Assembly: GCA_022009815.1 (NCBI GenBank)
Contig: CP091725.1
Span: forward strand, 310,001 to 374,000
Reading direction: 5' to 3'
DNA length: 64,000 nt
Source: Bacteroidales bacterium
GTDB taxonomy: Bacteria; Bacteroidota; Bacteroidia; Bacteroidales; Muribaculaceae
Of the stretch, positions 49,740 to 59,908 are shown in pieces (the stretch's first letter is position 1; every line of letters starts with the position of its first letter). Made by a program: the position numbers and the translations under genes. The notes under the pieces are model-generated. The model was given only the letters and a program-made list of their open reading frames with translations, was not told the origin of the DNA and did not search any database.

Positions 49740-51447
49740 ATGTCAGAAATCGAGAACAAAGAACTGACACCAGAAAAAGAGTCAGGACTGAACTTCGTCG
49801 AGCAGATGGTTGCCGACGACTTGAAAAACGGTAAGAACGGCGGACGCCTGAACACGCGTTTTCCACCGGAACCTAACGGTTATCTCCACATCGGACATGC
49901 CAAGGCTATCTGTATGGACTTCGGTGTCGCAGAGAAATTCGGCGGCACCTGCAACCTGCGCTTCGACGACACCAACCCAGTGAAGGAAGACGTGGAATAT
50001 GTAGACTCCATACGCGAGGACATCAAATGGCTCGGCTACGATTGGGGCAACCGCGAATACTACGCTTCTGACTATTTCCCACAGCTCTACGACCTCGCGA
50101 TCCGCATGATAAAGGAGGGCAAGGCTTACGTGGACGAGCAGACTGCTGAGCAGATTGCTGAACAGAAAGGCACTCCGACGCAGCCAGGCACAGCAAGCCC
50201 GTTCCGCGACCGTCCTATCGAAGAAAACCTCGACCTCTTCCAGCGCATGAACGCCGGCGAGTTTGAGGAAGGAGCGATGGTGCTGCGCGCAAATCGACAT
50301 GGCGTCGTCAAACATGCATTTCCGCGACCCGATTATGTACCGCATCATCAAGCATCCACACCACCGCACCGGCGAAAAGTGGAAAGTGTACCCTATGTAC
50401 GACTTCGCCCACGGACAGTCTGACTATTTCGAGGGTGTGACCCACTCCATCTGCACGCTTGAGTTTGTGCCTCACCGCCCGCTCTACGAATATTTCGTAA
50501 AGGAGCTTGCCGACGAGACCTACTGTCCGCGTCAGATTGAGTTCAACCGTCTGAACCTCACCTACACCGTATTGTCAAAGCGCAAACTGCTGCAACTGGT
50601 GAAAGAGGGACTCGTTGACGGATGGGACGACCCACGCATGCCGACAATTTCCGGTCTGCGCCGCCGCGGATTCACCCCTGAGTCAATAAAAGCGTTTATC
50701 AACCGCATCGGATACACCAAATTCGAGGCTGTCAACGATATCTCGCTGCTTGAGTTCAGCATCCGCGAAGACCTCAACAAACGTGCGACACGCGTATGCG
50801 CCGTGATCGACCCCGTAAAGGTTGTAATCACCAACTACCCTGACGACCAAGTGGAACAGATGGAGATGGAAAACAACCCGGAAGACCCTACAAGCGGCAC
50901 CCACACAATGCCGTTCTCGCGCGAAATCTACATCGAACGCGACGACTTTATGGAGAATCCTCCTAAGAAATTCTTCCGTATGACTCCCGACAAGGAAGTG
51001 CGTCTGAAAGGTGCATACATCGTGAAATGCACAGGCTGCAAGAAAGATGCCGACGGACGTATCGAAGAAATCTACTGCGAATACGATCCAGAGTCGAAGA
51101 GCGGTATGCCGGGAAGCATGCGCAAGGTGAAAGGCACGCTCCACTGGGTATCGGCACGCCATTGCATCGACGCCGAGGTGCGCCTTTACGACCGCCTGTT
51201 TGCCGTGGAGAATGCCTCGGAAGTCAAAGACCGCGACTTCCACGAGCTCCTCAACCCCGACTCAATCAAAGTTGTGGAGCACGCAAAGATAGAGCCGTTC
51301 CTCGCAGAAAACGCAGAGCCGGGAGCACACTTCCAGTTCCAGCGAATCGGATATTTCACGCCTGACAAGAAGGACTCTACGAAAGAGCATCTTGTGTTCA
51401 ACCGCACAATAACGCTCAAAGACAGCTGGCAGAAAATCAACAAATAA
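49740..51447 (+). CDS. glnS: Glutaminyl-tRNA synthetase (one frame break)
   Basis: About 570 aa class I synthetase. HIGH motif in FPPEPNGYLHIGHAKAI, KMSKS-type VLSKRKL near 50575, FDDTNPVKED and YPMYDFAHGQSDYFEGVTHS. Charges tRNA-Gln. The frame breaks at 50291-50293 (CAAAT); two As restore VLRAKIDMASSNMHFRDP. Being essential, it is unlikely to be genuinely broken. Confidence 0.94.
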
Positions 51448-51475
51448 AAGAATCTTTATTTCATTTCTATAACCA

Positions 51476-51513
51476 CGACAGCGGCTCCGGGTGGAAGCCG
51501 CTGTCGCTTTTTT
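51476..51513 (+). terminator. Terminator after glnS
   Basis: Stem CGACAGCGGCT / AGCCGCTGTCG followed by T6. Confidence 0.88.
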
Positions 51514-51595
51514 AGGGTCAGTAGCAAAACTCTGGTGGAGTGTAAAAAAAGGGGGGGGGGCTGTAGAAATACCAAGAAACTTTTTGGGTATAATA

Positions 51596-51633
51596 AAGGG
51601 TGTAAATCACACAACTTGCTGATTTACACCCTT
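51596..51633 (-). terminator. Terminator of the tRNA-Ser gene
   Basis: Perfect 14-bp stem AAGGGTGTAAATCA / TGATTTACACCCTT just 3' of the tRNA on the minus strand. To its left lies an A7-G10 tract (51544-51560) with no evident function. Confidence 0.75.
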
Positions 51634-51638
51634 ATTAG

Positions 51639-51725
51639 CGGAAAGAGAGGGATTCGAACCCTCGGTACGGTTACCCGTACAACGGTTTTCGAGACCGTCC
51701 CGATCGACCACTCCGGCATCTTTCC
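51639..51725 (-). tRNA. tRNA-Ser (CGA anticodon)
   Basis: 87 nt on the minus strand. Acceptor GGAAAGA (51725-51719) pairs with TCTTTCC (51646-51640). Anticodon stem ACGGT/ACCGT with loop CTCGAAA gives anticodon CGA (51691-51689), reading UCG. Long variable arm with a GTACGG/CCGTAC stem, as in class II serine tRNAs. T loop GTTCGAATC. CCA is not encoded. Confidence 0.93.
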
Positions 51726-52107
51726 TTAAACCGAGTGCAAAGTTACGTCTTTTTTCTGAAAAACATCATTTTTATCCGATTTTTTTCAATCAAAATTACG
51801 CTAAAATCTGCCGAATAACTTAAATTGAGCATTCATGAGCTTTTCACATCAATAAAGGTAATGATTTGGCAACAGTCCTTATTTCTGCAATCTGCATACG
51901 TTTGCTGTCAAACAACTATTTTCGGTTGCGAAAATACAACTTTTTCTAAATGAACAAAAGTTCGTATTTACTTTTGCAGTTTCTTCACACAAAAACAAAA
52001 TTCTGAGCGATGAAGTTTTCTTTTGAATTAGTTTTATAGTGAAACTTCATCACGCAGAACTTTGTATGCTGTTAAACAAATCACCTCGAAGAAGTCTGTT
52101 GATAGTA
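51726..52107. other. AT-rich intergenic region with an orphan promoter and short hairpin
   Basis: No gene found. A TACTTTTG box (51969-51976) reads right toward ATG at 52010, but that frame has only nine codons. A 10-bp inverted repeat (GATGAAGTTT, 52009-52018; AAACTTCATC, 52042-52051) spans it. It may be a remnant of a gene start lost when the adjacent block arrived. Confidence 0.4.
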
Positions 52108-54657
52108 CTAAAAACGATTTATCTCATCCTCAGCAGAACCGCTTCCTTTGTATTTATCTTTGAAACTATTGAAGTTGTAACTAATGGAAGCTATGATGCA
52201 GCGATTGAAGTTATCCACCGTTCTATTCTGCACCACAAAATTAACCCTCTTTACATCGTTCAACTTAGAGCTATCAAACAAGTCCTCTGCTTTCAATGTT
52301 ATCGTCAATTTCTTTTTAAGTAACTGTTTCTGTACCATTATATTGAATGACGAATAACCGTTTTGCTCGTAGATGCCATGATGTCCCTTAATGTTCCAAT
52401 AGAAATCACATCGAAAAAGCCAATCGCTCCTTAGTGCCACTACATTTTGGAAAGCGAAGAGACCGTATGGATGATTGTAGTCTAATTGCTCTCCATTATA
52501 TGATAGCGTGAAATACGGTTTATAGACACCCACCGTCAAAGTAGGTCGCCAACAACCAAAAACAGGTGAAACAACACATTGCGCTCCTAGTTGCTGGAAA
52601 TCCTTGGCGTTGGTTGACATCCAAGTTACCGTTCCAGGTTTGCCAGATACAGAAACGACAGTCGGATGAATGTAATCCTTAATATACTGATAATCCAACG
52701 TGAAGTCGAATATGCTACAATTCACACTAAGTTCTGTATCATACACGTATTGCGGTTTCAGATAAATGTTGCCTTGCTCATAATGGTATTGATTGTTGTA
52801 GCTCACACTGTTGTTCAACTGACGAAACGAAGGACGGTTGACCCTGCTACTGAAACCCAGATTCATCCCCACTCTCCCAAACATAGTGGAAATAGAAAGG
52901 GATGGAAGTAAGTCCGAATAATCGGTCTTATTCTTTACTTCTCCTTGGTCTGTGTTGACGGCATGAATGTACTCATAGCGAAGCCCGATGCATCCTTTCC
53001 ATTTGGAGACAGACAAACGATAAGTGGCAAATCCTGCATACTTGGTTTCCTTGTTCTTGAATTGATCATCGGCTATCTTCCCTTCTTCGTTTACAGACAC
53101 ACCCCATGAACTGATTTTACTGAAATCCGTTCCGAAATCAAGCCCATTATTCTTATTAATGTTCCAAGCAAACCCCCCTTTGAGTGCAGTCGCACGATTT
53201 CGCTGGTCGTTTTGCATATGCGTGATTTCTGAGACAGCATCTATTCTACTTGTCTCGCTCACTTGTTGCTTATGTTTCAGTTGAGCGTAAACATAGTCGG
53301 CATCCAAGTTGAGCTGTAGGTTGTCTGTTAGTTTGCCGATATAATACAGATTGACATTGTGAAACCTTTCCTTCTCAGATTCTTCAGTCTTGTTGTCTGT
53401 AGATGTCAGCAGTTCATCATTCTTGTACGTTTGCATATAGTCGAAAGGAGAGTCGAGCATCTTGTAGTTGGAGATGCTTCCCAAATATCTTCCGCCGATA
53501 GTGTGATTCTTGTTTATGGCATAATTCATGCCAACATTATAGTCATGAGAGTGAGAGCGGTCGGAATATTCAGAAGCAGAAATCTCATGGAATGTATCTT
53601 GCTCATAATTGAACTGGTTAACATCATATCTGATGTCACTTCTCGTATTGTCATATTGATATGCGAGGAATACATCCAATGCTCCCTTGTGAATGTTGAT
53701 GTTGATGCCCTCTTTATTTGACCAATTCTTGTGTCTTGAAAGTTCCGCACTGGCAATGCCAGAAAGTCCATCAAGTTTATGGTGTATGGTGCTGATGGCT
53801 ATTACACTTCTTGTGCCTGCATCGTATTCTGCCCCAGGATTAGTGATAAGTTGGACAGACTTCACATTAGAAGAGGGAATCAAGGAGAGTTCAGAAGCGT
53901 TTGCCACCTTTCGACCATCTATATAGATAACGGGCTCTCCCTTTCCGAAAACCTCGTATTTACCGTTAGTATAAAGCATACCAGGAACGTACTTGATGAC
54001 ATCAGCAGCCTTGCCGATATTTTGCAAGTTGGAGTTTTGAACGTTGAGCGTAAGTCTTCCGTTTTCTTTTAATATGTATTTGCGGTGTCCCATAACCACT
54101 ACCTCTTGCAGATTCACCGATGCTTCATTCAAGGTTATGACTCCAATCTCACCTATTCCATATACATTATAAAAAGTGTTATACCCAACACAACTTACTT
54201 TCACAATTGCCTTCTTTGCCTCACAAGGAATCACGAACTGTCCATTCTCATTTGTCACACCACCCGTAATTAAACTAGAATCACTAACATTGAGCAAAGC
54301 GACATTGGCGAAATCGACTGGCTGATGGTGAGTGTCTACAATGCGTCCCATCATTTTGTTAGAAGTCTTTTGAATACATTCTACAATGATAATATTATCC
54401 ACTTGTTTCATCTTGATAGGGTAGAAGCCTATCAAGTTCAAAATGGCATTTGGAACGCTTTCGTTTTTGATGGTCTTTGTTACCTTAAAATCCTCCAATT
54501 CATCATACACAAAATTGATTACATATTTATCCTGTCGAGCATTCAAATCCTTCAACGCAGCAGAGAATGGCACATTATTATATTGTCGAGTAATGCGTTG
54601 GGCAGACATACCCATGCTTATCATCAACAACATTAAGGTAAAAACAATCTTCTTCAT
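52108..54657 (-). CDS. STN-domain outer-membrane receptor of an ECF-linked system
   Basis: 849 aa, intact. Signal peptide, then an STN-like domain (ITRQYNNVPFSAALKDLNARQDKYVINF ... NIIIVE), a carboxypeptidase-regulatory domain (KMMGRIVDTHHQPVDFANVALLN), a plug-like region (VIKYVPGMLYTNGKYEVFGKGEPVIYIDGRKV) and an outer-membrane beta-barrel of the OMP_b-brl_3 type. The STN domain and the upstream sigma/anti-sigma genes suggest surface signalling: ligand binding would release the ECF sigma factor. Lower GC (about 42% in a sampled line) than the surrounding core. Confidence 0.8.
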   Translation of the reverse strand: MKKIVFTLMLLMISMGMSAQRITRQYNNVPFSAALKDLNARQDKYVINFVYDELEDFKVTKTIKNESVPNAILNLIGFYPIKMKQVDNIIIVECIQKTSNKMMGRIVDTHHQPVDFANVALLNVSDSSLITGGVTNENGQFVIPCEAKKAIVKVSCVGYNTFYNVYGIGEIGVITLNEASVNLQEVVVMGHRKYILKENGRLTLNVQNSNLQNIGKAADVIKYVPGMLYTNGKYEVFGKGEPVIYIDGRKVANASELSLIPSSNVKSVQLITNPGAEYDAGTRSVIAISTIHHKLDGLSGIASAELSRHKNWSNKEGININIHKGALDVFLAYQYDNTRSDIRYDVNQFNYEQDTFHEISASEYSDRSHSHDYNVGMNYAINKNHTIGGRYLGSISNYKMLDSPFDYMQTYKNDELLTSTDNKTEESEKERFHNVNLYYIGKLTDNLQLNLDADYVYAQLKHKQQVSETSRIDAVSEITHMQNDQRNRATALKGGFAWNINKNNGLDFGTDFSKISSWGVSVNEEGKIADDQFKNKETKYAGFATYRLSVSKWKGCIGLRYEYIHAVNTDQGEVKNKTDYSDLLPSLSISTMFGRVGMNLGFSSRVNRPSFRQLNNSVSYNNQYHYEQGNIYLKPQYVYDTELSVNCSIFDFTLDYQYIKDYIHPTVVSVSGKPGTVTWMSTNAKDFQQLGAQCVVSPVFGCWRPTLTVGVYKPYFTLSYNGEQLDYNHPYGLFAFQNVVALRSDWLFRCDFYWNIKGHHGIYEQNGYSSFNIMVQKQLLKKKLTITLKAEDLFDSSKLNDVKRVNFVVQNRTVDNFNRCIIASISYNFNSFKDKYKGSGSAEDEINRF

Positions 54658-54660
54658 AAC

Positions 54661-55363
54661 TTACTCCACTTTTAAAATCCCATCCACTTCCGTTATCTGT
54701 ATGCGCTCAAAAGCATTCAATATTTCGAGATTCTGCTTCAATGTCTTAGTCTTGTCCCAATTGAAGAAGATACGAACATGCTGCGATTCTGCATTGTCGA
54801 ATTCCACCTTGACATTATAGAAGGCAGCAAGCTGCGACACGACATCGCCCAACTCGGTATTGTCAAAGACAACAGGTTTGAGGTCGAGACTATCAGCCTT
54901 CTCCGTAGCACTCACCTTGATGCTATCCATCTTGTTCAAATCAGAAGTAGAAGATACTTGCTCCGTCTTGGCTTGGTTAGCCTCATCCGAAGAAGAGAAA
55001 CGGAAAATGCCTGAATGAATTGCAGCGAAAGTAATGCCTGAGAGGAAAACAACGCCAATGATGGATGCTGCTATCTTCCAGTGATTGCTGGATGTTTTAT
55101 CAGAAGCTTCGTTGGTCTTTAATCCTTGCTTATCAGCAAACTTCTTCCACGCTTCGTCTACATTCACTTTCTTTGGATTCTTTTTTCATCGCCATCCTAA
55201 CCATCGCCATATCGTGAAAGAAATCCTTTACGTCTTCATCGGCAAGCAAACGTTCCACCTGCTCGTCGGTATAGCGATCGGGATGCTCCTGCATATCAAA
55301 GAACATCTGTCGCTTCTCTTCTTTACTCTTGTTAAATTCCTTGTTTGTCATTGTCTTGCTCAT
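54661..55363 (-). CDS. FecR/DUF4974-type anti-sigma factor (one frame break)
   Basis: About 233 aa. Cytoplasmic N-terminus rich in charge (MSKTMTNKEFNKSKEEKRQMFFDMQEHPDRYTDEQ), one membrane segment (IAASIIGVVFLSGITFAAI), and a periplasmic C-terminal STN-like domain (PVVFDNTELGDVVSQLAAFYNVKVEFDN ... IQITEVDGILKVE). The frame breaks in the T6 run at 55181-55186 (A6 on the sense strand); one base fewer or two more restores MAMKKNPKKVNVDEAW. The start overlaps the sigma-factor stop by 4 bp. Likely holds the ECF factor until the receptor signals. Confidence 0.75.
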
Positions 55364-55839
55364 TTAAATTGTTCCTTAATCCAGTCCATCGCCTTCGAAA
55401 GATGGTTGAACACCGTCACCTTGCTCACTCCCACTTCATCAGCCACCTCCTGATAAGATTTCTCCTGAAGATAGCGCAGACGGAAAATGAGTTGTCGGAT
55501 AGGCGGTTCCAGGTCTTCGATGAGAAGCATCAGCTGGTCGAGTCGCTCGTCGGTCTCTTCCGAAAGAATCACGTCGGCATCATCCAGCAGCAGCTTCGTT
55601 ACCCTTTCCTTCACGCTCTTATGGGCTATCAGGTTGAGACAGCGGTTGCGTACGCTCCTCATCAGGAATCCTTCCTCACTCTCAGGCATCAGGACTACAT
55701 CATCGGCAAGAATCGTGGTAAAGACTTCGCTCACTACATCATTGCTTTCATCGTCATCGGAGAGGATGCTTCTGGCCAGATTATACATCTTCTCGTAATG
55801 CTGACGAAACATTCTTTCTATGTCCTTTTCCTGCTTCAT
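55360..55839 (-). CDS. ECF-type RNA polymerase sigma factor
   Basis: 159 aa. Region 2 (FRQHYEKMYNLARSILSDDDESNDVVSEVFTTI) and region 4 (RLRYLQEKSYQEVADEVGVSKVTVFNHLSKAMDWIKEQF). First gene of the sigma / anti-sigma / receptor operon; probably autoregulatory. Confidence 0.9.
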   Translation of the reverse strand: MKQEKDIERMFRQHYEKMYNLARSILSDDDESNDVVSEVFTTILADDVVLMPESEEGFLMRSVRNRCLNLIAHKSVKERVTKLLLDDADVILSEETDERLDQLMLLIEDLEPPIRQLIFRLRYLQEKSYQEVADEVGVSKVTVFNHLSKAMDWIKEQFK

Positions 55840-55913
55840 ACACTATCTATACAGTTCAGCCAATCAAAAACTAAGCAAAACAACAACTTTTTCAAAATTT
55901 ACTGAAAAAGCAT

Positions 55914-56875
55914 TCAACGACTCCTTGTCTTCCACAAAGCCATAGGATGAAATTTGATTCTGTCAACTATCTCTTTATCCTCGAAAAGCAATTCTGGAAT
56001 ATACTTCTTGTCATTGAATTCACGCACATATTCTTTCTCAGAGTCTGTAAGAACCAATAGCTGGGAGAGGAAATCTTCCACCTCTATCTTGGCTTTCTCA
56101 AAGTCAAAATGCTCACTGCGTCTAAGCACAGGCAAGAGTTGCGAACGAATCTGCGGAAAACGAATCTTGTCTATCTGCGGAAAGCTACATATTCTGTTGG
56201 CGTAGCGTTGTCTTTTCTGCTCGAGCCTACTGTCTGATAAAAGACGGTTGCTTTTCTCAGCAACGTCCTTTCCTCATCGCTCCGAAAGAGTTGATGCACT
56301 ACCATCTTATAGACATCATAAATGTCACGTGCAGCACTTCTACCTATCAAGGCGTTTATCTTGGTGGCAAACAATTCGACAGGTGAAAGAGAACGTACCT
56401 TCACATCGCTCAGAAACGGAATGGACACATGAGTCTCTATGGCTGGCAGGATATGGCAACGGTCGGAATAGTTGATTTCTATCTTGATGCCATCGTTGTT
56501 GCCTGCGGCATTGGTATAATGAAACACCCATGAGTCAAGCGTATGCGGTGTCTTGGAGCCTGGCGCAAGATGAAAACCTTCCGACTCCATATAGCGTAGA
56601 ATCTCGTTATTCACTTCTTGGCGAATGGAGAGCATGGATTCTCGGTCGCAATCCACCGTAAAGTCAAGGTCTATATCTACCGAGAGTCTTGGCAGTTGGA
56701 AAACGGTGAGATTGATGGCTGTGCCACCTTTCAGCACAAGAGATTTAGACAGCAAAGGACTGTCATGGAAATAGTTGAGTATCTCCACCAATCGCATCAC
56801 CTTTTCGAGGTTGTCGCGAATAAAGCCTTGCTCCTTGGCGATGATGTCAAGAGCTTGTTTGTTATATGAGTTCAT
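55914..56875 (-). CDS. AbiEii-type nucleotidyltransferase toxin (one frame break)
   Basis: About 320 aa. Core LVLKGGTAINLTVFQLPRLSVDIDLDF (GG[TS]...D-x-D), then SPVELFATKINALIGRSAARDIYDVYKM. The frame breaks at 56181-56183; one base restores YVAFPQIDKIRFPQIRSQLLPVLRRSEHF. The ending FHPMALWKTRSR is typical. AbiEii toxins transfer nucleotides and cause growth arrest or abortive phage defence. It overlaps the AbiEi gene by 14 bp. Confidence 0.83.
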
Positions 56876-57626
56876 ATTCTTCCTTTGATGTTAGTTCTTG
56901 CGGCACATACATGCGCCATTTATTTACAAATGTATCCGACTCTTCGTTGTTAGTCAACCACTTGACGCTTTTGGTTCCCTTGGCTCGGCACAACTCCAAG
57001 AGAGATTCTGAGATTTTGGCTTGTTCCTTGATGCGCTCCAACAGATAGCCTGTCTTCTGGTACAGGAATGCCTTGTCGTACCTTGCGAGATAATCGATGA
57101 GCCTTTCCTCATTGAGCAAGACGATACCCTCCATGCAATGCAGCAATTCCTCAATACCCCCAGCTCGGTCGATACGGTCAAAGCAATCCAACAACGTACT
57201 CTCCACATCCGTTACTCGCACATAAGGGTTTCCCTTGGGTGTCATCATACCAACGATTTCCTTTGTTTGTCGGCAATAGGTATAATCCACATCGTCGAAA
57301 GAAAAGGAATTGAAGCGAGTCATGCTTTTCACAAAAACCTCATTGAAGGGTTGATGAGCCAATCCATGAAATTCCAATGCTGTGTGATAACTGATGCAAG
57401 CTGTCGGCGACAAGTGGCTGCCTATCTCATATTTGCCGCAAACAGGTAAGCCCGACGCAATATCCTTCATACAATAGGTATTGCGCCGTATAGCCACAAT
57501 CCACCCTTGTTGCTTGTACCGAGCAAGCAACGCATCCACCGACTTCACCTTGCCTTTCAGAGCTTCTGAAAGTTCATCTAAGGTAAATATCCGCATCTTG
57601 TATAAGATACTCAGTAGTTCTGTCAT
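56862..57626 (-). CDS. AbiEi-type antitoxin/repressor
   Basis: 254 aa, intact. N-terminal wHTH (LLSILYKMRIFTLDELSEALKGKVKSVDALLARYKQQGWI), AbiEi core (HLSPTACISYHTALEFHGLAHQ; VRVTDVESTLLDCFDRIDRAGGIEELL). It pairs with the toxin above. By family it binds inverted repeats in its own promoter; I did not identify these. Confidence 0.85.
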   Translation of the reverse strand: MTELLSILYKMRIFTLDELSEALKGKVKSVDALLARYKQQGWIVAIRRNTYCMKDIASGLPVCGKYEIGSHLSPTACISYHTALEFHGLAHQPFNEVFVKSMTRFNSFSFDDVDYTYCRQTKEIVGMMTPKGNPYVRVTDVESTLLDCFDRIDRAGGIEELLHCMEGIVLLNEERLIDYLARYDKAFLYQKTGYLLERIKEQAKISESLLELCRAKGTKSVKWLTNNEESDTFVNKWRMYVPQELTSKEEYELI

Positions 57627-58022
57627 TGTTTCTAATTTTGCGCAAATACAAAATACGATTCATTTATGAGGAAAAACAGAAACTTTTATTGTTTTTTTAT
57701 CACGGCTTTCATTTAAGATTTCGTTGTTCACTTAAAAATGTTGTTATTTCATAGCGAGTGTTTCGAGCCTCGGAAAGGGCACTTTTTGCCTGCTCGGTTC
57801 ATAATTCATGTGGCGATTCGATGATTGGCAGATATGCTTCCGATGATACGGATTTCTTTGATTTTCAATCAAAAAGTCGGGCAAGCGGAAAAAAGAGCGC
57901 GTTTCACCTTGAGTACCAACCACCAACAAATAGTCATAAGGCAGACTCTTTTTCCCTCACCGATGTTTCAAGTGGCAAGATTCAGAATCAACACCAGTCG
58001 GACTTTTGGCGGGTCATCCTGC
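57627..58022. other. Intergenic region between the AbiE pair and ompA
   Basis: About 400 bp, AT-rich near the AbiEi start. No convincing gene, RNA or repeat; open frames here lack any recognisable motif. Confidence 0.5.
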
Positions 58023-58055
58023 AAAAAAAGGACCGCATCATTCCGACGCGGTCCT
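58023..58055 (-). terminator. Terminator of the OmpA-family gene
   Basis: Stem AGGACCGC / GCGGTCCT with a 9-11 nt loop and a T7 run on the minus strand. Confidence 0.85.
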
Positions 58056-58077
58056 TCCTGTCATGTCAAGTTGATTA

Positions 58078-59265
58078 TTATTTCTCTTTGTCGTCGATTG
58101 TGCAGATGCTTACGCGGTTCCAATCCGGTTCAGAGAACATGTCACCCACGCCGTTGCCTTGAGCGTCGATGCGGCTTGCATTGATGCGATAGCGCTTTAC
58201 GAGGATGTCTTTCACAGCCTCTGCACGAGCCTTCGCAATGCGCTCGTTCACTTCCTGGCTGCCTTCCGGCGAAGCGAATCCACGGATGATTACGGTTGCG
58301 TCCTTATGGTTGTTCAAATAAGTTGCCACACGCTCCACGTTAGGCAGCTGGGCATTGTCGACAGTCGATTTGCCCTGACGGAATGTAACGACCGACTCCA
58401 TCGAACGAGTCTGCTGGGTTACGGTCTCCACCACGCGCACCTCGTTAGGCTTGCGGTTTTTCAAGCGTTCAACTTCATTGTTGAGATCGTTGATTCTGTT
58501 GTTTGCAGTCTTGAGATCGTTGTCTTTGCCATCGAGCTCACCACGAAGATTGTTGATTTTGTCGTTAAGACCATCTATTTCGTTCTGATCGTAAAGACGC
58601 GCGTAAGTGAAATGATGCGTTCCGTTGCTTGTTTTGAAATGGTAGGCCAAGCCAGCCATCAGTTCAAAGTTGGCTTTGTTTGAGTTGAAAACCACTGCGT
58701 TGTTGCTTTGCGAACGGCCCTCGATATTGTAAACAATCGCCGGCTTGACAGCCAACGTGAATTGTTTAGCCTTGCCAATGTTGAACCCGAGGTTCAATCC
58801 AAACTTCGAAGTCATATAGTTCTTGTGAGCCATTGAGCCGTCGGCGTCCTTGCATCCAAACACGTGGCCTACACCGATGCCTCCGAGAGCCTCTATCTCG
58901 AACACCCGAGGCGAGCCTTTATAGCCTCCGAAAAGGTTCATAAGGTTCAAGCCACCAAGGAGATTGAGATTTGCATGGTCGAAAGCAGTGCGCACACCGC
59001 GGTTGCCATAGATACCCGTTGTGTTTATTCCGGCATTGAACTCCACGCCGGTCTTGAACACTGGCGTGAATTGCTTATAAAGCTCCACGCCCACTTGCGG
59101 ACGAATGTTTTCACCAATAGAATAAGGGTGTGCCAAAGGCTGTGTAACACCTGCGTTGATACCAACCGACCAATTGTCGGTAAATTTGGTACCCGTAAGT
59201 GCATTCTCTGCACTGGCACTCATAAGTGAACCTGCTAAAATCAGCGTCAAAAATCCTTTTTTCAT
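58078..59265 (-). CDS. OmpA-family outer-membrane porin/peptidoglycan anchor
   Basis: 395 aa, intact. Signal peptide ending SASA; N-terminal barrel of about 220 residues; a coiled-coil linker (NEIDGLNDKINNLRGELDGK ... NNEVERLKNR); and a C-terminal OmpA-like domain (VVTFRQGKSTVDNAQLPNVERVATYL ... IRGFASPEGSQEVNERIAKARAEAV). By family it spans the outer membrane and binds diaminopimelate in peptidoglycan. The upstream region has a 6-bp dyad TTCGCA-AACG-TGCGAA (59318-59333) of unknown role. Confidence 0.9.
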   Translation of the reverse strand: MKKGFLTLILAGSLMSASAENALTGTKFTDNWSVGINAGVTQPLAHPYSIGENIRPQVGVELYKQFTPVFKTGVEFNAGINTTGIYGNRGVRTAFDHANLNLLGGLNLMNLFGGYKGSPRVFEIEALGGIGVGHVFGCKDADGSMAHKNYMTSKFGLNLGFNIGKAKQFTLAVKPAIVYNIEGRSQSNNAVVFNSNKANFELMAGLAYHFKTSNGTHHFTYARLYDQNEIDGLNDKINNLRGELDGKDNDLKTANNRINDLNNEVERLKNRKPNEVRVVETVTQQTRSMESVVTFRQGKSTVDNAQLPNVERVATYLNNHKDATVIIRGFASPEGSQEVNERIAKARAEAVKDILVKRYRINASRIDAQGNGVGDMFSEPDWNRVSICTIDDKEK

Positions 59266-59419
59266 AAAAACATTTTTTAATTTCCATTAGTATAGAACAA
59301 TATACAACACAAAAAGTTCGCAAACGTGCGAAAATAATTCTACAAACTCCGCCATTTAGACGTGAAAACAACTGGAATTTATTATCTTCGCAGTGTCAAT
59401 AAAAATTGCAGACTTTTTT

Positions 59420-59899
59420 ATGGAATCCATCGAAAAAACGGAAAAATTAGACAAGGTCGACTTGCAGATTCTACGCACGCTGCAAGGCAATGCCCGCCTG
59501 ACAATCAAGGAACTCGCGCAACAGGTCAACCTGTCGTCGACCCCTGTGTTTGAACGGTTGAAACGCATGGAAAGCCGAGGCTATATCCAGAAATACATCG
59601 CCGTACTCAATGCCGCCAAACTCAACCAAGGCTTTGTGGTGTTCTGCAACGTCAAGATGCGGCAGCTGAACCGCGACATCGCCGCCGAATTCACCAAGAT
59701 TGTGCAAGGCATACCGGAAGTGACCGAATGCTACAATATCAGCGGCAGCTTCGACTACCTGCTGAAAATCCACGCCCCCGATATGAAATACTACCAGGAG
59801 TTTGTGCTCAATGTGCTTGGCACGGTGGAGAATCTTGCGTCGGTAGAAAGCGTATTCGTGATGGACGAGCTGAAGCACGAATACGGCATACACATCTAA
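59420..59899 (+). CDS. Lrp/AsnC-family transcriptional regulator
   Basis: 159 aa. N-terminal HTH (DKVDLQILRTLQGNARLTIKELAQQVNLSSTPVFERLKRMESRGYI) and C-terminal ligand-binding RAM domain (GIPEVTECYNISGSFDYLLKIHAPDM). Start at 59420 is favoured over 59393 because the family starts just before the HTH. Divergent from ompA. Confidence 0.92.
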   Translation: MESIEKTEKLDKVDLQILRTLQGNARLTIKELAQQVNLSSTPVFERLKRMESRGYIQKYIAVLNAAKLNQGFVVFCNVKMRQLNRDIAAEFTKIVQGIPEVTECYNISGSFDYLLKIHAPDMKYYQEFVLNVLGTVENLASVESVFVMDELKHEYGIHI

Positions 59900-59908
59900 A
59901 ATCCGCGC

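Noticed and set aside
51639..57660. Integrated element with an att duplication of the tRNA-Ser 3' end
   Set aside because: I did not find a second copy of the tRNA 3' end at the far edge of the block, nor an integrase gene.
57744..58162. Open frames on both strands between AbiEi and ompA
   Set aside because: No start signals, no family motifs, and they run into the ompA terminator and coding region.
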